The notes beneath the pieces are model-generated. The model was not told where the DNA came from, ran no database searches, and saw only the letters and a list, made by a program, of their open reading frames with translations. Below are positions 22,114 to 32,600 of a stretch of DNA of 64,000 bases, in pieces. The stretch spans positions 124,001 to 188,000 of the forward strand of contig BSDZ01000028.1 in NCBI GenBank assembly GCA_030268105.1. Direction: 5' to 3'. The DNA is from Volvox africanus (Eukaryota > Chlorophyta > Chlorophyceae > Chlamydomonadales > Volvocaceae). The first letter of the stretch is position 1. Each line of letters starts with the position of its first letter. The position numbers were made by a program, and so were the translations under genes.

Positions 22114-25100
22114 ATGGATATTCGCAAAGTTGCGTGCATCGGGGCTGGCTATGTGGGTGGGCCGTCCATGAGCTGCCTCGCCTACAAGTGTCCCGACGTC
22201 ACGGTGACGGTGATCGACATCAGTCCTGAGAGGGTGGCGGCTTGGAACAGCGATGATCTGCCTCTATATGAGCCGGGTCTTCTGGAAGTCGTCAAGTCCG
22301 CCCGGGGGAGAAACCTCTTCTTCTCCACCGACGCCCAAAAGCATCTCGCGGAGGCGGACCTCATCTTCGTGTGGTACGATCGCCTATGCGGCCGCACTTA
22401 TGCCACAATCAAAGGGCCAGGACCCGTATGGAGTCGCCCATGCAGGTTCTGTCAACGGGCGATTCCATACGGTCCGCTGAGGTCCCCACACTAAACCCCC
22501 ACGTCCCGTGCACTTTCTCTTACCCGCGTGCTGATACCTGCGGTACATGCTCAAATGGCGAAACCGGCGCTGAAGACATCTCCGCAAAAAATATGCCCTT
22601 CTTTTCCTCAGTATATGTAAATACACGACTACACAGACTCATCCCCATAAATAGTCTAGTCAATGAGTCTCATACGCAGAGTCCTCCGGCATGCCGACCG
22701 GAACGGCAAACGGCAATCCCAATCATCAAGGCTCTACTTTTTATTCCAATGCTTGGAGGCGCAAAAATCCCACCCGCACACAGCTCTCAGCTGCTTCCTG
22801 CCATCCTGCTCCTTACTCACCAAACTCTCCGCACAGTGTAAATACGCCCACGAAGCTCACGGGTGTTGGCGCCGGCAAAGCTGCAACGTTCGGATTCTGG
22901 GAGGCCGCCGCTCGCCTCATCGCCGCGTCCTGTCAGGGCTGTGGACCCAAGATTATCGCGGAGAAGTCTCCGGTACCCGTCAAGACCGCGCAGGCGATGT
23001 CGCGGGTGGGGTGGGGTGGGGTGGGGTGGGGCTGGGCTGGACCCATAAGCGTAAACGATGCGCATAACGGAATGTTCTATCGGAAAATAGAAACATATGG
23101 AGTAAATGTAGACGCCGTGCCTCGGTGAGGGGAATTGAATGGTGTTAATAGACAAAGTAAAATGTGATGCAGCTGGGCAAGAAGCTGCAATCCACGAAGT
23201 CCCGGAGAGGGAGGCGAGGGGAGGGATTCGGGATCACGTGGAAAGGGCCTACAGCCCGCATGTGGCTCACACACGTAGCGTCCGTCCGTGCGTTCTCTTA
23301 CCCATATGCTGGGGCACGGCCTCTGTGTGTGTATGTACATGTAAATGTATATGCAATTGTATGTGTACCTGCGTGTTTTTTGACTCTGCGTGTCCGGACC
23401 CTCCAGGTCCTCTCCGGCTGCCAGGACGGTGTGAAGACGCGCTTCGAGGTGATCTCTAATCCGGAGTTTATGAGTGCGGGCACCGCGATTCAGGACTGCT
23501 TGAATCCGGACCGGGTGAGGGAAGGGGAGGGGAGGGGAGGGGATGATCAATTGCAAATCATGTGGATGATACAGAATGAAGAATCCAGAAGCTCAGGGTT
23601 GTGCAGAGAGGGAAGGCGGGATAGCCTGCCGCCACGGTAGCTCTGACGTGTTTGGGACCTCGGCCTAGGATGTACTTGCAGGTCTTGCTCGCCCGCTCTC
23701 TGCCACAAGCAACTAACACGTCTGTGCGGATGCGTGTGTGTCCAGGTGTTAATTGGTGGCGGGGAGACGCCCGAGGGCCAAGCGGCTGTAGAGAGTCTAG
23801 CCCGGCTGTACCGGCGATGGGTGCCTTCGGAGCGTGTCCTCAGCATGGGGCTCTGGAGCTCTGAGCTGGCCAAGCTGGCGGCCAATGCCTTCTTAGCGCA
23901 GAGGGTCTCCTCAATCAACGCCATCTCCGCGCTTTGTGAGGAAACCGGCGCGGATGTGGAGCAGGTAGTAGGGTGTATGGATATGGGGAGGTATGGAAAT
24001 GGGGTGAGTGGTTGCTGTTCGCGTGCATTTCGGTGTTTGTGTGTTTGTGTTTATGTGTATGTGTGTGTGTGTATGAGGGGAGGGGGAGGAGAGGGGAGGG
24101 GGAAAGGAAAGGGGTTTGGGAGAGGCAGCCAGGTAGGTGGGGAGAGGATCCAGAAGCCTACCAATGGCATCTATCCACACAGTCAATGTCCAACCTCCCA
24201 ACCTTCAACCGCTAACGACTGAGCATGCCATCTTCTACATGCAGTATGTCGGAACTCGACCCTTCGTCTATCTATCTATTTATCTATCCAGAACTTCCTT
24301 TATCTAACGCACCTTTACTCCGGATCGAGAGCCGCCTATCGAGTGTTGCCGGACACATAGTACTTGTTCATCGTGCGCGGCCCCTCATCTCCCCAATAAA
24401 TTCTAGCATCGTCTTTTATGGCGCGCCATAAAAGGTGCTAGAAGTTATTGGGGTAGTCACGAAAATGGCCTTGTAGAAAAACGCCATGAAACCCTCCAAG
24501 TGCCCTTCCCCGGCCAGCCTTCCAGCCTCGCAGCCTGTCGACCGACCCTTCCCTGCCCTCCCCGCCCTCCCCCCTACCACATGCCCCATTACTGAGCAGG
24601 TATCGCACGCCATCGGCACCGACAGCCGCATTAGCCCCCGGTTTCTGGCAGCAGGGTGCGGGTTCGGCGGCCCGGCGCTGCAGAAGCACGTGCTGAACCT
24701 GGTATACATCTGCGAGAGCCTGGGGCTGACCCAGGTGGCCCAGTACTGGCAGCAGGTGGGCGCTGCACCAGGTCTCAGATGGCGTTGCGCGGGGTGCTGT
24801 CGGGCCGGTGGGGCATGTGGGGGGCAGGGAGTGGGAGCGAGCGGACCGGAGGGAACGAACGGCAGGTGGGACGGGTTCAGATTGTGGATGGGCTTTGTGC
24901 ACCTTTCGAATGGTAGCAGTGCCGGAGCGACAGGGAGCGACAGGGAAGGACAGGGAGGGACAGGGAGGGACAGGGAAGGAGGGGGGCTTAAGACAGATGA
25001 CAAGGTAAGAAGGCAAAATTCATACTACGTACGGGGGAAAGGGAAAGGTTCAGGAAGGAAAGGTTTGTGATCAAGAAAATACAACAACAGAGTCGTGTTG

Positions 25101-26622
25101 TAGAGGAAGTTCCTTTTGGAATTTCCACAGAGGTTCCACCCGCCTAGTTCCTGATGGTGATTACATGGCCGACGAGGCTAGGACATGTCTTTTGCGACAT
25201 GCCTTGGAACGTTCATAGTTGATGAAACGTTCAAAGCAAATGGCGGTTGACAGCTAACCATGACCGTTTGTCGGTGTGACACTTAGGTGGTTGACATGAA
25301 CGACTGGATCAAGGCGCGATTCGTGCGCCGAGTCATCACCTCAATGTTCAACACGATCCGCGGAAAGCGCATCGCAGTCCTGGGGTTCGCTTACAAGGCC
25401 AATACCACCGACACGCGCGACACCGCTGCCATCGACGTGTGCCGGGGGCTGCTGCTGGACGGCGCGGCGCTGTCGGTGTACGATCCAAAGGTACGGCGTT
25501 CTGCTCGTCCAATCCGTTTTCGCAGTTCTGAGAGTGATAGGGTTTTAGGGTTATGTATATATGGTGTATAAGAGGAGAATGAGAAGGAACGCAGAAGTAA
25601 TGATACCGCGAGGGTGAGGGAGAGGGAGAGGGAGAGGGAGAGGGCGGGGCGCTTTCCTTCCTAACACGCAGGACGTTGGTAAAAACGTGTCTTTGGGTTC
25701 TTCCGCCGTACAGGTAGACCCGGAGCAGATCCACCTGGACATGTGCCTGCCCCGCGGCTCCCTGGAGCACCCCCGCCGGCAGCACACCACTGTCTCGCTG
25801 GCGACGGTGGATGTGGCGAGGAGCGCGTACGACGCATGTCGGGGCGCACATGGACTGTGTGTCCTCACCGACTGGCCCGAATTTAGGTAAGTGCGCCTGC
25901 ATGTATGTATGCATGTGTATGTGTATGTATGCATGTGTATGTATGTGTATGTGTATGTGTATGTGTATGTATGTCGATGTCTAAACCCACAGGGACGCAC
26001 TCGCGACCCCCACGCCCCGCACCACAACCTTTGCCTTGATACCGACGTATCGCACCCCAAGCCGAGTCCCTCATACCCCCCTGCTTTGCCCATCTGCCCA
26101 TCCGCCATTTCGGCATCCACTTGGCCATGTATGCAATTTTGCGTTAACATTTTGCTGCTCATCCCCCGCAATGGCTGCGTGACCAGGTCCCTGGACTTCC
26201 AGGCCATTTATGCGTCCATGATGAAGCCCGCCTTCGTGTTCGACGGTCGCGGCGCTCTGGACCAGAGAGGCCTTCGGGAGATAGGCTTCGTTGTATACGC
26301 ATTGGGAAAGCCGCTGGACCCCTTCCTGATGCAGCGCCAGGGCTGGGACTTCGGGGAGGAAGGGGTAGATGACCCACGGGTCACCCGGGACACCCTGGGG
26401 GGCATGAGCGGCCTCTCCTTACTGCGCAGGGAGCGTGAGGGCGCTGCCGCAACGACTAGCGTTGGGGAACCAGTAGAGCTTGAACCGCAGCAACCAGAAC
26501 AAGAGGTACAGGATCACGAACTGCAAATGCAGCAGGAGCAGCTAGGGGAGCAGACGAAATCTGCGGCGCAAGGAGAAGGGAACGGGGAGGGGGAAGGGGG
26601 AGGGGGAAAGAGGAGTAGGTGA
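22114..26622 (+). CDS. UDP-glucose 6-dehydrogenase-like protein lacking catalytic residues
   Basis: Eight exons (22114-22373, 22837-23005, 23407-23514, 23746-23964, 24600-24755, 25287-25490, 25714-25886, 26187-26622), all GT-AG and in frame, give 574 residues against about 480 for the family. The extra length is an E/Q-rich tail. The enzyme normally oxidises UDP-glucose to UDP-glucuronate with two NAD+. The Rossmann start [35 protein letters not shown] segment (Lys222, Asn226), [12 protein letters not shown] and FDGR are present. However, the active-site loop reads [10 protein letters not shown] where the family has GFGGSCFQKD: the nucleophilic Cys is Ala278 and the partner Asp is His282. In addition EKST is EKSP (Pro132) and the second Glu of EFLAEG is Ala167. 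Intact frame and splice sites argue against a dead gene; an enzyme with this loop should not complete the reaction. Confidence 0.93.
22998..23044 (+). repeat. GGGGT tandem repeat overlapping the UGDH-like intron 2 donor
   Basis: The 5' splice site at 23006 opens a run of GTGGG units, followed by GGGCTGGGC, giving several identical candidate donors and a G-quadruplex-type pattern in the sense strand. Confidence 0.85.
24391..24453. repeat. 63-bp imperfect palindrome in UGDH-like intron 4
   Basis: The left arm CCCCAATAAATTCTAGCA and the following TTTTATGGCGC are matched by the reverse complement on the right (GCCATAAAA, TGCTAGAAGTTATTGGGG). The centre is GGCGCGCC. There are one mismatch and one small bulge. 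Confidence 0.88.
24782..24990. repeat. Dispersed repeat copy A (149-bp core plus 10-bp tandem tail)
   Basis: The core 24782-24930 differs at one position from 61338-61486. The tail (24931-24980) is five units of CAGGGARGGA type followed by a poly-G and a short shared end. It lies in intron 5 of the UGDH-like gene, 26 bp after the donor. Confidence 0.93.
25608..25655. repeat. GGGAGA tandem repeat in UGDH-like intron 6
   Basis: A GGGTGA unit followed by repeated GGGAGA units upstream of exon 7. Confidence 0.85.
25900..25978. repeat. GTATGT/GTGTAT microsatellite in UGDH-like intron 7
   Basis: Alternating GTATGTAT, GCATGTGT and GTATGTGT units just after the exon 7 donor. Confidence 0.85.
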
Positions 26623-26691
26623 AGGGGGTGGCGGATAAAGAGGCGAAGTCAATGGACACGGGGCCAAACGTCAACTGAACACTCGAGATAT

Positions 26692-26696
26692 TGTAA
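26692..26696 (+). promoter_or_regulatory. Candidate polyadenylation signal TGTAA of the UGDH-like gene
   Basis: TGTAA occurs 69 nt after the stop codon at 26622. Motif and position only. Confidence 0.45.
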
Positions 26697-29671
26697 GTTG
26701 GAGAATGGTGAAGGCTGCGGGCGGTCATGTGTGTGCGTGCGTGTGCGCGCGCGTGTGTGTATGTGCGTGACGAGGGGTGGGGATAATTAGCTTTTTGCGG
26801 GGAGCACGTCGGCCAGTCATCGGGTTGGAAGGGCACTGCGTTTATATAGTGGGATAGGTGAGATACGGATCGAGTCTTGACAAGAGAGATAGAGGGGTGG
26901 GTAGAGAAAGAGAGAGAAAAGATAGAGAAGGGGGGAGAGGGGAGGGGGGGAGGGGGGCGAGCGCGCAATAAGACGGATGATGCACCGCGATCGTCGTTGC
27001 AAGTTTTGCTTCAAGTGTTTTTGTGTGTTGGATAGGGGGGTACATCACCCGTGGCCACTAACCTGGCAGTCCCTACCTTCCCCGGTATTTCGGGGCACCC
27101 GCATCCGGTCTCCCATGCCGACTTCTCCGAAATCAGTGCTTTTCCCAGGTTCAGCGCCCACCACCGGCATCCAGCGGAATCTGCCGAATCAACTAAAGGC
27201 GTCAACTCCGCTCCTGGTCAGCTCACAGGTCGCTATAATTGGGGTCGTCACCGTCCATCGACATGGGGGCACCCTGCCCTCAACTGCCCTTCAAGTGTGT
27301 ATTTGAAGTCATGGGGAGGACTTGCACGTGCACATTGCAAGTACATAACATCGGATCGACAGGGTGGAGGTTTGGAACTGTCCTCAGTGATCGAGCAGCA
27401 TTGAGAAGCCTTCCCTTAGGCGCGACTGCGCCTTCCGTAGGATCCACGACAAGATAGTCTTTCAGCAGGCAGATGTGGCCTGAGTCGGGGTGGGGTGGCT
27501 ACACTTGATGGTTCGGCAGATCCCTCTCCTCTCCACCCTGGTCGGGTCTGGTCGGGGGCTCGTTCACGATTAGGACTTATGAAGATGATGGGCTGAAAAG
27601 ATGCGGATGTATGGGGATGAGGTACGGGCCCACGACGGTTGATTTGCGGTGATTTGCATGGCAGCATGACAGCCATGTTGTAGCCTTCCCTGCACATCCA
27701 TGCGCATCCGCAACGTGTGTGGAAAGGATATGCCGTACATTATTAACAACCACTCATCACCGGGTAAACCTTTTGCCAGTCAGCCGACAAACATGCAATC
27801 CACAGCGACGGGAAAGGGCGCGGGAGGAGCCGTTCTTTCTTCTCTCTCCATTACAAGTGATGCGGTGTCCCCAACACGACCTCAATACCGCCAGGGATAA
27901 AGGAAAGGAGCTACTCTTGTAGTAGCATAAAGGCGCAGGATGCCTCCTGCCACTCCCCCCTAGGTATACTTGGACTGGTTACGCGCCCAAAATCTGACCC
28001 AGCCGTTCAGGTTGGAATAACGCGATGAAGAGGATGTCGTACTGCGATGGGGAACAACCAGCCCGCCTGACATCACTGCCGCCGACACTCAGCGTCTGTA
28101 CAACCTTCGTGACTAATGGGTGGTATGTAAATCCATTTTGTACAGACAGACAGACAAACAGACTTGTAGTATCTGCGCTATTCTTCAAGCGGCCGTACGG
28201 AGGCAGTGGTCAACGGTGCAGTAACGGCCAATCTGCCGCAACTAACTTGCCGTACAACCATGACCTCCTCCCGACAAACCAGTGCACCTTTTTTCATTCG
28301 AGCCCTCCCCAACCAACACTTTTCCAAACCGTAAGCTCATAAGCCGTAAAATAACCGTAAGCCCCGCATAAATTTGCCGTGTTTCCAGATCTCGAGGAAG
28401 GCAATTGCAAGACCCTCCCTCTCCCCGCTCCGCCCCAGCCACCACCGATCTTTGCGAGAACAGACGGACAGATGGACGGACAGACGGACGTCTTCTTCGA
28501 AGTCAAACTACCCACAACAAAGCACAGAAAGCACGAGATGAGGGATAGACCGTGTATACTGCACGTCGCGCGGGAGAAAAGAGAAGAGTGTGCGTGCATA
28601 TGAGAGAGAGAGGAGAACCTGAGAGAAAGGACTACACGTAGGCGTCATACGTTCAATAGAATTGAGATCCCCTACCACTCCCGCCAGCCCCGCCTTCTCC
28701 CAATCTCCCCGCGATACACACACACACACACACACGTGGAGACACGCTTACCATACGTATATATATATACGTAAAGGTGAAAGACGTCGAAGACAAGCTA
28801 TACTTTAAATGCCGTACATACTACATAAGCCGCGCTCGGCTGGTGTGCAAATCAACATCCACGCGCTTGCTGCAGCGTGAATGTCGCAGACCTTACTCCA
28901 TTGTCGTACAGCCATATCACCATGGCCGGGGTGGTTAATCGTTGTACACCACGCCGCAATATTTACAACTCCAGTCCACGTCAAGTTCTGCAATCTGGAT
29001 CTAGATCCGGATTTTGCCCGACTCCTTGCGGGACGGGATCGTCACATCAGGGGAGGTAGCTGGGGAGAAGGGAGGGAAGGCTTCGGTATCAGCGACGGCA
29101 CCTTCACATCCAAAAACACACAAGCGTGTACACTGCTCTGCGCTTTCACACTTTCCATCCCCCACCAGTGGAAACGGAGGGAAAAGCGGCAGGTCGTGAA
29201 GGTCCTCCCTTCTGCCCCGGTTCACCGTCCCATGGGTCGGTGTAGTCAGTGGTAAGAAATAGCGTCAGGAGTAAAGAGTGCGTCATCCCGCTACTGCCAG
29301 TTTGTTCCTTTGCTCGGCACTTTCACTTGGCACCAATTTTGGGTTGGTTACTTGCAGCGCTCAAAACACATTCACGCAATGCGTCCCTCACGCTCGTTGT
29401 GCTCCCTCCTTGTTTTCCGCAAATCCTTAGGCCCAGGCCTCCAGCCCCCGGGCCAAGCGAAAGCGCATATGCTGGGGTGTCCCACTGCTCAGATCGCGCT
29501 AGTGGCCTCGTCAGGCTCAGCTTCCAGGTCCCAGCTTCCTCCCAGCTCCGGAACCTATCCAATCACCCCGATGCATGTCATATCAGCCCATTGACCCACC
29601 CTAACCTCCAAGCTTATTCAAAAGCTCTTGTCCGTCATAAAGCAAATGCTGTCGAGCCCCGAAGATAACTT
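26697..29671. other. Intergenic stretch between convergent UGDH-like and pyruvate kinase genes
   Basis: Nothing coding is supported. It contains a GT-rich tract (about 26726-26770), a GA-rich tract (about 26883-26960) and a short AC microsatellite (about 28717-28735) followed by a TATATA palindrome near 28757. The rest shows no feature I can support. Confidence 0.5.
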
Positions 29672-32600
29672 TTACTTAATATCCACAATCTTGATGACGG
29701 ACGCGTTCCCGATGCGGTGAAGCGCCACGATCGAGTCACCCTTCGCGCAGTACCGCATGCGCTTAGCGTGCTCGATGGCGGCCGCCAGAATCTCATCCGT
29801 TGTGTCGCTGTCAGTGGCGCGAGCGCTGCCTTCCGCTAACACGGGGATAAGGCCCCTGGTGACCAGGCACTGGCGGGCGGGGGCCTCACCGCTGCAGGTC
29901 CACGTGAGGCTGTCTGTGGGGTCAGAACAACAGATAAGGAAGTGTACGGCAAGGCAAGTACCAAGTTATATTGATGTACACATAGGAATATAGATAGGCC
30001 TATAAATAGGTTAAGCTGGTCGGAGGAAGTGGGAAGGTAATGGACGGAAGGGTACGACGACAAAAGGTACGAAATGCACTGAACAATGCTTTTCGTACCC
30101 TGTCTCCTTCAATATGGGAGCGTACCTACTTTCGCTGTATTCGCGACTCTGATCAATAACCCGAGACCTAGATTCCCAATACAACTCCCAACGGCCAACC
30201 CACCAGTTGTGAGTACGGGCACCGCGACGGTTAGTACGGGCACCAAGGGGCGGTACTTGGCCACCAGTCGCGCGGTTGAGCCCTCCCTGGTGAGAACCAC
30301 GATCAGGGACGCGTGGACCTTATGTGCCGTACGTACGGCAGACGAGGCCAATGACTCCAGGGGGCTCATCGGCATGGGCGCCTGTTTCAGGATGTTCTTG
30401 AACATGGCATAGTAGTCCAGGGAGGCTTCTGCTTCACGACAAATCTTAGTCATGACCTGCGGCCGAACGTGGGCGGCAGATCGAGGGAGGGAAGGTAGCG
30501 TCCCAAGGAGCAAGGAAGCCGTTGGATTACGGGTCTTGCTTTCGATAGAAATTACGAGTAAAATGAGCTGAAGGACGTTCGGACGTTTTGGTGTAGAGAT
30601 TCTGAGTTGCCATTTTGAGGAATCGGAAGGCTGCGCAGACGGATGGGGAGCAAGCCACATGCCGTACACATGCCATACCGTGCCGTACCAGCAGCTATCA
30701 ATAAAGCACAGAGCAGATCACGTTGCTCAAAGGCGGATAGGTCTAAATTTCAGTACTACTCTTTCATTTATTATTATTATTATTATTGTGTAGTCACACA
30801 CCTTGACGGCTTCGACGGGGAAGTTACCGGCGGCTGTCTCTCCGGAGAGCATGACGCAATCTGTGCCATCAAGTACGGCATTGGCGACGTCAGTCGCTTC
30901 GGCGCGTGTCGGACGCGGGTTTTTGATCATGGATTCTAACATCTGAGTGGCCGTGATGACGGGTTTTCCTGCGATAATAACGACAACAATAACAATCAAC
31001 CAATCAATCCATCATCCCCAAATAGATTAGAAAGTTATGTACAGGTGAGCTGGGAGTTGGGAGCATTGAGAAGAATAGGGCTATGCCAGACGCACCCAAA
31101 AATTGCAGTCATTCGCAGACCTAGGGAAGCTATACAAAGATGTTATGCCCTAAAATGCAAGCAAAACCGGCGCTATTTGAAAATAAATTGAGGATCCTAA
31201 CCGTACTGTTACTGGCTGCTTGTCTGAAATACCATCGGTTACGGTGCAGTCCTGACGCCAATCACATCCACATACATGTATACACGTATAATCGCTATAC
31301 ATAACATAACATAACATAACATAACATAACATAACATAACATAACATAACATAACATAACATAACATAACATAACATAATATAATATAATGCAATACAAT
31401 ACAATACAATACAATACAATACAATACAATACAATACAATACAATACAATACAATATAATATAATGTACAGAAAGAAACACACACATGCGTGCACCTGCA
31501 CCCGCGTGACCCCACCACCTCCTCACCCGCGTAGTTGCATTTCTGGATCATCATCTTCTGCGCCAAAAAGATCTTTTCCGTCGGAATCTCCATTCCCAGA
31601 TCGCCACGAGCCACCATCACGGCGTCGGTCTTAAAGAGGATCTCGTCGAAGTTCTGGATGCCCTCCTGGTTCTCCACCTTGGAGATGATCTTGATGAAGC
31701 GTCCTCTCTCGCCGAGGACCTGAAAGCGCGGGGTTGAATTGGGTTCGTGGATGTGTGTGTGTGTGTGGAGGGGGGGCGAAAGAGGACAAAGAGGGGAGGG
31801 AGACGGCAGGTGGGAAGAGGTAGGTACGAAGGACACTCTTTATTACCGACAATGTGATCAAAGGTTTTAAGGCTTTTAAGAGTTTTATAATCATACAAAT
31901 ACAAATACCATTTATGAAACATATACAAATACTATAGCGCAGGTAACAGCGCAGATAGCCGACCGAAGGAATACAACAAGGAGGTGTTCGGTCATCCGCG
32001 TGCGTCATAGTTGCTCAGAATGAAACCATAAAAAGGGAAGTAGCCTTTACAGTTATAATAATTGGTAAAATATATGAATCAACAGCAAACTTCAGAAAAA
32101 CGAGCCAGTGAAACAGGTGAGAGAGAGGTCGGGATAAAGGAAGTATTCGAAAGGTTCAAAGAAAATGGGTTCCGCGCCTTCTTCCTGTACGGCACTCTGT
32201 CGTCTTCGAACTCATGTGTTGCATTCAGCCTACCTGGCGGATAGTGTCGATGTCTGAGCCCTTGCGGACGAATGACGCGGCGATGAAGTCAATGTCGTTG
32301 GGAATGGCCCAGTGAATAATATCGTCCACATCCTTCTCCGTTAGGGTCGGGAGGTCCACCACAACACCGGGCAGGTTGACGTTCTTGCGCTCCCTGGGGA
32401 CGGTAGGTACAGTTATGGGCGCAAAACGGGTGGTAAAAAACACGCGTTGAGAAGGGGAGCTGAGAGAGGGAGGGAGGGAGGGAGGGAGGGAGGGAGGGAG
32501 CGAAAGCGCCACCGCGGGTCAACAAAATGAAATTTTGTTGTGGGTTGATGCCTCCAACTTCCAACTCCCAGCTCCCAACTTCTTCGGAACTCCCAGATGT

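Noticed and set aside
24416..25016. Two long minus-strand frames rich in Pro/Ser/Leu, one also seen at 61222-61649
   Set aside because: They are translations of the dispersed repeat and its decamer tail. The plus-strand UGDH-like exon inside has clear homology.
31150..31836. 228-residue minus-strand frame with [16 protein letters not shown] repeats
   Set aside because: Only 31527-31719 is coding (PYK exon 8). The rest reads through the pentanucleotide array in the intron.
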